Origin: Coriobacteriia bacterium
GTDB taxonomy: Bacteria; Actinomycetota; Coriobacteriia; Coriobacteriales; UBA8131
Length of the DNA stretch: 36,569 bases
Assembly (NCBI GenBank): GCA_009783245.1
Contig: WRHL01000010.1
Coordinates: forward strand, 1 to 36,569
Reading direction: 5' to 3'
How positions within the stretch are numbered: the first letter of the stretch is position 1; the number at the start of each line of letters is the position of its first letter. A program made the translations under genes and the position numbers. The notes beneath the pieces were generated by a model. The model did not search any database, was not told the DNA's origin, and saw nothing but the letters and a program-made list of their open reading frames with translations. Positions 1-7,283 of the stretch are shown here, in pieces.

Positions 1-199
1 TGCAGCTTGATTGATAGTTTTCGTCTCATAGCCATACAGCACCTGACTTGACCGCTTAAACCAGCTCATTTCAAAACGATTATTAAAAGGCCTGGTAGAT
101 GCGCTATCCACTGGAGAATCAGTATCCATATGTGGTCACTAAGAGAAGTAGGGAGTAAAGCAAGGCCCTTGTGCCCATCTGGTAAAAGAAGCAGCACTC

Positions 200-376
200 C
201 CACCCAGGTCCAGCTGAAGCATCCCCATGCGCTTGCTTGGAATAGGCAACGCGCCAACCCTGGTGCAGCTGAAGCATCTACTTGCGCCTGCGCTGGTTGC
301 GAGGAGTGAGAGAAGCGAACGACGTGGCAATCTATGGCAGCGGTTGGGGATATCTGGCATTGACACAGCGCAGATG
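200..376 (+). repeat. Dispersed composite repeat copy B: two module-1 units (GTGCAGCTGAAGCATctacTTGCGCCTGC-like) followed by module 2 (TGCGAG...GTGGCAATCTA...TGACACAGCGCA)
   Basis: Shares gtggcaatctatggcagcggttg...gacacagcgca with the copies near 412-550(-), 6604-6735, 8037-8127 and 18192-18279(-). Confidence 0.75.
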
Positions 377-411
377 CTCCCGGTTGATTCCTTTCCTCCA
401 CGAACCTGCAA

Positions 412-550
412 GGTGATGCGCTGTGACAGACTGCCAACAATGAAAGGCTGCTGCATAGATTGCCACGTCGCGAGCAAAGCCCGCTCCTCGCAATGACGGA
501 GAGGTTTACGCAGGCGCAAGTAGATGCGTCAACTGCGACTGGGTGGGAGC
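412..550 (-). repeat. Dispersed composite repeat copy A
   Basis: Reverse complement reads cccacccagtcgcagttgacgcatctacttgcgcctgcg...ctctccgtcattgcgaggagcgggctttgctcgcgacgtggcaatctatgcagcag...ctgtcacagcgcatcacc. Confidence 0.8.
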
Positions 551-772
551 GCTTTCGTTTCTTGGTAATCGACGCGTGTTACTCTTTGCCCCTTCGATAC
601 GTTAGTGGTCACTAAAACGGTCAAGTCGGGTGACGATAACAACATGCATGCAAAGCCTCCAACTCGTATCCTGAAAAGAAGAACTATTTTTCATGTCACT
701 ATTATATGGGTACTCAAAAGACGAAAACATCATATGTTATAGAAACAGATTCGAGTTGTCAGGAGATTTAGG

Positions 773-815
773 CAGGCGTAAGTGGATGCATCAACTGCAC
801 CCGAGTGGGAACGTT
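773..815 (-). repeat. Solo module-1 fragment of the composite repeat
   Basis: Reverse complement ...cccactcgggtgcagttgatgcatccacttacgcctgcc matches module 1 of copy A. Confidence 0.6.
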
Positions 816-856
816 GCTTTTTGCCTTAAGCATGCGGTTGGGAGTGCGAATGAGAG

Positions 857-1507
857 TTAGAACTCTGCGATGAAGGGAGCGGTGACGGTCAGAGTGTCGG
901 CTCCGCGCAGCAGTTCGGCAAGCTTGCTCTGAAGCCCCAACTCTCCCACGCCATTCCACTCCGCAGCAAGGACGCGCAAGCGCAGGCACACCACGTCGCT
1001 GAAGTCAGAGCCCAACAGCTTGGCCCCACCCAGCTCTGCGATGCGGACAGCCCGCTCGTAGTCCGCATAGGGAATGCGCAGCTCAAGGTTCACACACCAG
1101 GACATGACCACCAGCTGGGCCGCTTCGATAGCGGCCTGCGCCGCCTGGGTGTAGGCGCGCACCAGGCCTCCCGTCCCCAGCAGCGTACCGCCAAAGTAGC
1201 GGGTCACCACTACAATCACATCGGTCAGTCCAGCATACCTCACAACCTCCAACACCGGCAGCCCCGCCGTTCGCGCCGGCTCCCCATCATCCGAGTAGCG
1301 CACACGGCTGTCCTCACGCAGCACGTAGACAAAGACGTGGTGCCGTGCCATGCGATGTTCAGCACGGACACCCTCCAGAAAGGCGAGCGCCTCATCCTCC
1401 GTGTTCACCGGGGCAATGGCAGCGATGAAGCGGCTTTTCTTCTCGTTGACCTCTGCCTCTGCGAGCCCAGAGACGGTGGTATAGGAATCACACGCAGACC
1501 CGCCCAA
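857..1507 (-). CDS. yigZ: YigZ/IMPACT family protein
   Basis: KKSRFIA, DGEPARTAGLPVLEV and TRYFGGTLLGTGGLVRAYTQA motifs typical of the YigZ/IMPACT family. Confidence 0.9.
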   Translation of the reverse strand: MGGSACDSYTTVSGLAEAEVNEKKSRFIAAIAPVNTEDEALAFLEGVRAEHRMARHHVFVYVLREDSRVRYSDDGEPARTAGLPVLEVVRYAGLTDVIVVVTRYFGGTLLGTGGLVRAYTQAAQAAIEAAQLVVMSWCVNLELRIPYADYERAVRIAELGGAKLLGSDFSDVVCLRLRVLAAEWNGVGELGLQSKLAELLRGADTLTVTAPFIAEF

Positions 1508-1655
1508 ACTCCCCTCTTCCTCTCAGCAAACCAAACAGTCGTCGCTCAATCATAGCATGGCCTGCTACCTGCTAGCGTAAAGTGGCATGTGCTATCATGG
1601 GACTGCACGCACGTCCCGCGAAACCAACAAGACCCGCAGGACACGCGTGCAGTAT

Positions 1656-1757
1656 GTCCCATCGGGAGCCGAAACAACGGCTGAGAGGCGATTTTGGGAG
1701 CACCACAGCTTCCCCAATCGCGACCGAGAGGAGCGTTCCGGTAATGCGGAGCGTCCA
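1656..1757 (+). promoter_or_regulatory. TPP (thi-box) riboswitch
   Basis: gggagccg...cggCTGAGAGgcgatt...aatcgcgACCGagaggagcgttCCGGTAATGCGGAGCGTCC directly upstream of thiT-thiN; matches the CUGAGA and UAAU/GCG core of THI elements. Confidence 0.85.
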
Positions 1758-1774
1758 AAGCGGAGGTGGAAATC

Positions 1775-2506
1775 ATGAGAAGTACCCGTATCCTGATCCT
1801 GGTGGAACTGGCGCTGGCCATCGCGCTGGCGGTGGTGCTCAACTTTGTGCAGATCCGCCTGCCCATCAACTTCGCGGGCGGTTCTGTCAATCTGTCGATG
1901 CTGCCCCTGCTGGTGGTCGCCCTCAGGCGTGGCGCCCTGGCCGGCGCCATAGCAGGCGTCGCCTTTGGCTGCATCGACCTTCTGCTCGAGCCCTACGTCC
2001 TGGTCCCTATCCAGGTGCTTTTGGACTACCCGCTCCCGTACCTGCTGTTCGGTTGGGGTGTGGGCCAGTTCTCGCCAGCCTACCGCAAGGACGCCAACAA
2101 GGACACGCCGCGCGCAGCCGTTGCCCTTGTCACCAAAGGCTCACTGCTCATTGTCTTCGCCGGCATCATCGGCGGGCTCCTGCGTCTCATCAGCCACGTT
2201 GTCTCCGGCGTCTTCTTCTTTTCTGAGTATGCGGCTGAGTTCTTTAACGATAACCCCGGGATGCTCCAGGCTGGCCCCACTGACACCGGCATCAACGTCT
2301 GGATCTACTCGCTGGCCTACAACATCCCTTACCTCACCCTGTCGCTGATCGCCGTGCTCATCTGCGCCCTGGTGGTCATGCCGGTGCTGGCCAAGGCCGT
2401 CCCTGCCCGCCGCTGGCCGGTAAAACCACGCGCGCCTAAGAATCCACCAGCTCCCAAGAATCCACCAGCTCCCAAGGAGCCATCCACCCCCAAGGAGCCG
2501 GCATGA
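1775..2506 (+). CDS. thiT: Energy-coupled thiamine transporter, ThiT-like S component
   Basis: Six-TM ThiT-like protein (LPINFAGGSVNLSMLPLLVVALRRG...) downstream of a TPP riboswitch; ATG at 1775 has SD ggagg (the track start at 1766 is GTG); Pro/Lys-rich tail. Confidence 0.85.
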   Translation: MRSTRILILVELALAIALAVVLNFVQIRLPINFAGGSVNLSMLPLLVVALRRGALAGAIAGVAFGCIDLLLEPYVLVPIQVLLDYPLPYLLFGWGVGQFSPAYRKDANKDTPRAAVALVTKGSLLIVFAGIIGGLLRLISHVVSGVFFFSEYAAEFFNDNPGMLQAGPTDTGINVWIYSLAYNIPYLTLSLIAVLICALVVMPVLAKAVPARRWPVKPRAPKNPPAPKNPPAPKEPSTPKEPA

Positions 2507-3159
2507 CCACCGCTCTGCTCGTTTCCGGCTCGCCTGCACCAGCAGACCCTGCGCACCTCAAAGACCTCGCCCAGCAGGTCGACTTCATCCTGGCGGTGGA
2601 TTCTGGGGCAGATGCCCTCCTGGCAGCTGGCCTCACACCTGACCTGTTGCTCGGCGACTTCGACTCCATCGATCCCACAACCCTTGAGCGCTTCCAAAAC
2701 GGGGGAGTGGAGCTGCAATCCTATGACCCCCACAAGGACGCCACCGACATCGAGCTCGCCCTCACCGCGGCGCTCGAGCTGGGCTATACCTCCCTTATCG
2801 CCACCAGGGTCCTCGGCGGGCGCATCGACCACACGCTGGCTGCGCTCGGCTGCCTCGCCCGAGTGGCAGAGCAAGGCGCTGCAGTCATTATCAGGGAATC
2901 AGCCGAGACCTGCGTCTTCCTCAGCGCGTCCAGCCTGCACACAAGCCTCAGAATCGAGGCGGCTACAGAGCCCAGGCCCGCGTTTGTCTCGTTAATCCCC
3001 TGGGCTGGCGAGGCAACCGTCTCCATCACCGGCGTGAAATGGGAGCTCGACCACGCAACGCTGACCCCCGCAAGCTCGCTGGGCGTCTCAAACGTTCCCA
3101 CGGGCCCACACGTGGACATAGAGGTCCACGCAGGTACCGTTATAGTGGTGTTGGAATAG
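2503..3159 (+). CDS. thiN: Thiamine pyrophosphokinase
   Basis: ILAVDSGADALLAAGLTPDLLLGDFDSI and HKDATDIELAL motifs; overlaps the thiT stop. Confidence 0.92.
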   Translation: MTTALLVSGSPAPADPAHLKDLAQQVDFILAVDSGADALLAAGLTPDLLLGDFDSIDPTTLERFQNGGVELQSYDPHKDATDIELALTAALELGYTSLIATRVLGGRIDHTLAALGCLARVAEQGAAVIIRESAETCVFLSASSLHTSLRIEAATEPRPAFVSLIPWAGEATVSITGVKWELDHATLTPASSLGVSNVPTGPHVDIEVHAGTVIVVLE

Positions 3160-3163
3160 CCGC

Positions 3164-3211
3164 AAAAAGGGCCGCTAAAAACCGCTAAAAACCGTAAAAA
3201 AGCCGTAAAAA
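3164..3211. other. Phased A-tract array (predicted curved DNA)
   Basis: Five A5-A6 tracts starting at 3164, 3177, 3187, 3196 and 3207, embedded in ccg(c)t repeats. Confidence 0.6.
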
Positions 3212-3236
3212 GGCCAAGCCTCAAAACAATACGCTC

Positions 3237-3671
3237 TTAGGATCCTTTGCACGTAGGCGTTGGCGGGGTCTTGATACCAAGGGCGCCAGAGGCAAGCACG
3301 CGCAGCTCATTGATGGTTGACGTGTAACAGGCCAGCGAGTCGATCCAGCGACGCAACGCCTCGCGGCCTGCGTCGGTGAGCTCAAAGGCGCGCTTGGCAG
3401 GCCCGGCCTTGGGGGTCTCCCACCAGGAGGTGACATAGCCGTTCTCCTCCATCTGCCGAAGCGTTCGATACACCCCGGTGGCGTCGGGTTTATTGCCGCC
3501 GAACATGGGGGACTCAGCGGCCTTCTGCACAATGACATAGCCGTGCAGCGGCACTGCAGAGGCGGCAAGTACAGTGAGAATGGTTGGCTGGGAAAGGCGG
3601 CTTAAGGTCTTGCCCAGTGCGGCGCAGGGCTTGAGGTCACCGTCAGCCTTGGGGTTGCAGATAGCCCACAT
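3237..3671 (-). CDS. PadR-family transcriptional regulator
   Basis: LHGYVIVQKAAES...GVYRTLRQMEENGYVTSWWE...AKRAFELTDAGREALRRW. Confidence 0.88.
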   Translation of the reverse strand: MWAICNPKADGDLKPCAALGKTLSRLSQPTILTVLAASAVPLHGYVIVQKAAESPMFGGNKPDATGVYRTLRQMEENGYVTSWWETPKAGPAKRAFELTDAGREALRRWIDSLACYTSTINELRVLASGALGIKTPPTPTCKGS

Positions 3672-3898
3672 CTCTCCTCCTTCTTCGCAAAAAACACAGA
3701 CGGCTTGATAAAAAGTGCCAACTGATTACACAAAGCATTGAGGCAGCACCCCTGAACACGGCCTCCGGGTATTCCCAAAATGCGGCGCCCGGGCATTTCT
3801 TCTATAATCTATACTGCTCGATACTCATTCTGCCGTGTCAGGCGTGGTTTCTGTTCAGTCTGATACTAGCAGACTTATGCACCTATTGGAGAGAGAGT

Positions 3899-4729
3899 AT
3901 GACGATAAGAGAATGCATCAATGAGGCTGTTTCCATCATCCAGCCGAATCTGAGTCATCAACCTGACATCGCGATCATCCTTGGCTCGGGCCTGGGCAAC
4001 CTGGCGAACCACATCAACGAAGAGTACTCGCTGCCCTTTGTAGACATGCCGCATTGTGAGAAAGCTGGCGCCTTTGGCCATGTCGGCCGTCTTGTCCTTG
4101 GAGAGCTGGGCGGCCAGCAGGTAGCCTGTATGCAAGGCCGCCTTCACACCTATGAGGGCTATATGCCCGAGCAGGTAGTCTTCCCTTTGCGGGTCATGCA
4201 CGCCCTGGGCGCCCGTACGCTCATTGTGACCAACGCAGCCGGCGGTATAAACAAGCACTACAACGTAGGCGATATCATGCTTATCTGCGACCATATCAAC
4301 TTCGCTGGTGGCAACCCGCTTACCTTGGGCGCGGATCAGGATTCCGTCGCCTTCCCAGATATGAGCAACGCCTATTCGCTTGCCTTGTTGGTGAAAGCCT
4401 TCAAAGCAGCGGCGACCTGTAATCTGACCCTGCAACAAGGGGTCTACCTGGGGGTGCGTGGCCCCAACTTCGAGACGCCTGCCGAGATACGCGCTTTCAG
4501 GACCTGGGGGGCCGACGCTGTGGGCATGTCCACCGTCTACGAGGTCCTCACCGCTGCCTCGCTTGGCATGGACGTGCTGGGTCTCAGCCTGATAGCCAAC
4601 AAAGCCGCAGGCATGCACAAGAAGCCCATCACCAGCGAGGATGTCATGGAAACCACCAACCGGGTGGCAAGAGATATCGGGCGACTGCTTCTCGAGATCC
4701 TCGCCACGTGGAACGAGGAGAGTAAATAA
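3899..4729 (+). CDS. Purine-nucleoside phosphorylase (trimeric type)
   Basis: ILGSGLG, MQGRLHTYEGY, VTNAAGGIN, GPNFETPAEIRAFRTWGADAVGMST. Confidence 0.93.
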   Translation: MTIRECINEAVSIIQPNLSHQPDIAIILGSGLGNLANHINEEYSLPFVDMPHCEKAGAFGHVGRLVLGELGGQQVACMQGRLHTYEGYMPEQVVFPLRVMHALGARTLIVTNAAGGINKHYNVGDIMLICDHINFAGGNPLTLGADQDSVAFPDMSNAYSLALLVKAFKAAATCNLTLQQGVYLGVRGPNFETPAEIRAFRTWGADAVGMSTVYEVLTAASLGMDVLGLSLIANKAAGMHKKPITSEDVMETTNRVARDIGRLLLEILATWNEESK

Positions 4730-4730
4730 A

Positions 4731-4817
4731 GCGGGAGCAACCGCTTAGACAGGCGGGAACAACCGCTCAGATAGGCGGATCAACCACTCGGACAAACGGA
4801 ACCAGCTGCTCAGCGGA
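4731..4817 (+). repeat. 22-bp tandem repeat, 3 full degenerate units plus a partial fourth
   Basis: gcgggagcaaccgcttagacag / gcgggaacaaccgctcagatag / gcggatcaaccactcggacaaa / cggaaccagctgctcagcgga. Confidence 0.75.
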
Positions 4818-4831
4818 AGGAAAAACGTCCC

Positions 4832-4966
4832 ATGTCCATGCCTAGCCGGCATAAGCAGAACATCCTCGAATCCCTGAAAGCCATCCTTGCGATCATCGCG
4901 CTGATACTCGTCTTCATCATAGTGCTCACGGGCCTGGTACTCGTGGAGAGATTGGTGCTCGCTTAG
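4832..4966 (+). CDS. Small single-TM protein (44 aa) immediately upstream of trkH
   Basis: MSMPSRHKQNILESLKAILAIIALILVFIIVLTGLVLVERLVLA*; stop is 2 nt before the trkH ATG; below the size cutoff of the supplied ORF track. Confidence 0.6.
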   Translation: MSMPSRHKQNILESLKAILAIIALILVFIIVLTGLVLVERLVLA

Positions 4967-4968
4967 CT

Positions 4969-6495
4969 ATGTGGCCGCGCTTCCAAAAGCAGGACCTCGG
5001 CATCATCGCCCACTACCTGGGTTCCATGGTCTTGCTGCTTGGCGCCATTATGGTGGTTCCTCTGGTAGTCAGCCTCATCATGCGTGAAGGCGCGATTGCC
5101 GGCAATTACCTCATCGGCATGGGCTGTGCCATAACCATCGGCGCCCTGCTGCGCCTGTGCCGCATCTCTCCCGCAACCCTTGAGCGCCGCCAGGCCATCG
5201 CCATCACAGCGCTGGTGTGGATAGTCGGCGCCACGGTTGCCGCCATCCCGCTGTGGCTTTCCGGCCACTATGGCTCCTACCTCGACGCGCTCTTCGAAGG
5301 CGTCTCCGGCTTCACCTCCACCGGCTTCACCCTCTGCCAGGACATCGACCACCTCTCCATCGCCGACAACATGTGGCGTTTCGCTATGCAGTTCCTCGGC
5401 GGCCAGGGCGTCATCGTCATTGCGCTCTCGCTGGGCATCTTCAGCAAGGTCGGCTCCTCCTTCTACTCCGCAGAAGGCCGCACGGACTTCGTCCTGCCCA
5501 ATATCAAGAAGACCGCCCAGTTCATCTGGCAGTTCTCCTCCATCGTGGTGCTCTGCGGCACTGTCCTTCTGACTGTGGTGGCTCTGTTCTTGGGCATCGA
5601 CCCCATCCGCAGCATCTTCCACGGCCTCTGGCTCACCATCGGCGCCTACGACACCGGCGGCTTCGCGGCCCAGAGCCTCTCGCTCATGTACTACCATTCC
5701 TGGCCGCTCGAAGCCATCGCCATGGTGCTCATGTGCATGGGCGCCGTCAACTTCGCCCTCTACGCGCGCATCTGGAAAGGCGGCTTCCGCTCCACCATCA
5801 AGGAGTTCACCCAAGACATCGAGATCCGCACCCTGGCCATCTGGACCACGCTTGTCCTGATCGTCTTTGTCGCCGCCATCCTCGCCGGCCACTTCCTCAC
5901 CGACTTCGCCGGCCTGGCCCGCCGCGCCGTCTTCACCATTGTCTCGGCAACCACCAACACCGGCTACCAGGTGCTCTCCACCAACCAGATCACCTCGATG
6001 CTCACCAGCGGCGCCTTCTTCATGCTCATCCTCGGCATGGCCATCGGCGGCAGCTCGGGCTCCACAGCCGGCGGCATCAAGGCCTTGCGCATAGGCATCA
6101 TCGCCAAGGCCATCATCGCACGTATCAAGGATGTGCTGGCTCCCAAGTCAGCGCGCAATACCACCAGTTACCAGCATCTTGGCCGCCATCTTCTCTCTAA
6201 CGAGACAACCGGGGCGGTCATGACCATCACCCTGCTCTACTTGCTCACCTACCTCATCGGCGCCATCATCGGCATCGCTGCCGGCTATGAGGCCATCCCG
6301 GCAACCTTCGAGTCAGTGGCCGCCACCTCCAACGCCGGCCTCAGTGCGGGCATCATCTCGCCTTCAGCCCCCGCTGGCATGAAGATCCTCTACATGGTCC
6401 AGATGTGGGTCGGCCGCCTTGAGTTCCTCACCATACTCGCCGTCCTCACAAGCTTCATAGCCTCCCTCAAACCAAGGAGGCGTGTAAAGAAATGA
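4969..6495 (+). CDS. trkH: TrkH/KtrB-family potassium uptake protein
   Basis: EGVSGFTSTGFT, GAYDTGGF, SATTNTGYQ, GGSSGSTAGGIKALR, SVAATSNAGLS: four pore-loop repeats. Confidence 0.93.
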   Translation: MWPRFQKQDLGIIAHYLGSMVLLLGAIMVVPLVVSLIMREGAIAGNYLIGMGCAITIGALLRLCRISPATLERRQAIAITALVWIVGATVAAIPLWLSGHYGSYLDALFEGVSGFTSTGFTLCQDIDHLSIADNMWRFAMQFLGGQGVIVIALSLGIFSKVGSSFYSAEGRTDFVLPNIKKTAQFIWQFSSIVVLCGTVLLTVVALFLGIDPIRSIFHGLWLTIGAYDTGGFAAQSLSLMYYHSWPLEAIAMVLMCMGAVNFALYARIWKGGFRSTIKEFTQDIEIRTLAIWTTLVLIVFVAAILAGHFLTDFAGLARRAVFTIVSATTNTGYQVLSTNQITSMLTSGAFFMLILGMAIGGSSGSTAGGIKALRIGIIAKAIIARIKDVLAPKSARNTTSYQHLGRHLLSNETTGAVMTITLLYLLTYLIGAIIGIAAGYEAIPATFESVAATSNAGLSAGIISPSAPAGMKILYMVQMWVGRLEFLTILAVLTSFIASLKPRRRVKK

Positions 6496-7283
6496 GGTTT
6501 TTAACGAGCAAACCGGGTCTTTCCCCCACACAAATCCTCAAGGTGCGCGGCCTCCGCACGCCCACCGCCCCCACCCCTCGCGCACTGTCATTGCGAGTCG
6601 AACCCAGTTGCAGCAGACGCATCGACCTGCAGCCTGCTACATCTCCCCGTCATTGCGAGCGGAGCGCGAAGCGCGAAGCGTGGCAATCTACGCAGCAGAC
6701 TCCCCTTGTTGGTAGATTGTCACAGCGCATAACCACCCATTTCGCTTTGCGCTCCATCTTGCAGCTTGTCATCGCCCTTCTCCTCATCATCGCAGCCACC
6801 CCCACCACCGCGCTCGCCGATGCGCCAACCCCCACCACCGCGCTCGCCGACGCGCCAACCACCACCATCGACGTCCTCCTGACCATCACCGAGCAGGACG
6901 ACAGCCAAGACGTCACCGTCGTCGGCGAGGCCATAGGCGACATCATCAACGCGCGGCAGTCAGACTACAAGTGGCTGCTGCTCAACCATGAAGGCGCCAG
7001 CATCAGCGTCTACGTCAGCGCAGAGGACGCAAGCAGGATCACGCACCTCGGCCGCTACAACCAGGTGGGCACGCTCATCGAGGTCTCCGGCGAGTTCCGC
7101 GTGGAATGCGCAGAGCACGAGGGCCTCACCGACATCCACGCGACCAGCATCACCATACTCGATGAAGGCCACAGCGTCGCAAGCCCCTTCAGCAGCAGGA
7201 AACTCCAGATCGGCGCCGCCCTCATCCTTGTTGGCGCCGCCCTGCTCGTACTCCACTGGCGCCTCCGCGAAAGGACCCGGTAG
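6492..7283 (+). CDS. Membrane-anchored exported protein with OB-fold-like domain; N-terminal extension encoded by a dispersed repeat
   Basis: aaggagg SD upstream of ATG 6492; RHCERSAKREAWQSTQQTP is repeat-encoded; then signal-like LRSILQLVIALLLIIAATPTTALADA, a beta-rich domain and a C-terminal TM. Confidence 0.65.
   Translation: MRFLTSKPGLSPTQILKVRGLRTPTAPTPRALSLRVEPSCSRRIDLQPATSPRHCERSAKREAWQSTQQTPLVGRLSQRITTHFALRSILQLVIALLLIIAATPTTALADAPTPTTALADAPTTTIDVLLTITEQDDSQDVTVVGEAIGDIINARQSDYKWLLLNHEGASISVYVSAEDASRITHLGRYNQVGTLIEVSGEFRVECAEHEGLTDIHATSITILDEGHSVASPFSSRKLQIGAALILVGAALLVLHWRLRERTR
6604..6735 (+). repeat. Dispersed composite repeat copy C (inside an ORF)
   Basis: cccagttgcagcagacgcatcgacctgcagcc...ctccccgtcattgcgagcggagcgcgaagcgcgaagcgtggcaatctacgcagcagactccccttgttggtagattgtcacagcgcataacc. 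Confidence 0.85.
6799..6858 (+). repeat. 30-bp tandem duplication over the signal-peptidase-like site
   Basis: cccccaccaccgcgctcgccga(t/c)gcgccaa twice, giving PTTALADAPTPTTALADAP. Confidence 0.85.

Noticed and set aside
66-519. ORFs at 66-440(-), 139-519(-), 227-496(+)
   Set aside because: They are translations of the dispersed repeats; no recognisable domain or RBS.
604-617. Inverted repeat TTAGTG-GT-CACTAA, with a related tgtggtcactaag near 131
   Set aside because: Short (6-bp arms) and not linked to a recognisable gene; insufficient evidence for an operator.
4963-5892. 309-aa ORF antisense to trkH, and the overlapping 5217-6200(+) ORF
   Set aside because: Alternate-frame artefacts of high-GC trkH coding DNA; low-complexity compositions.
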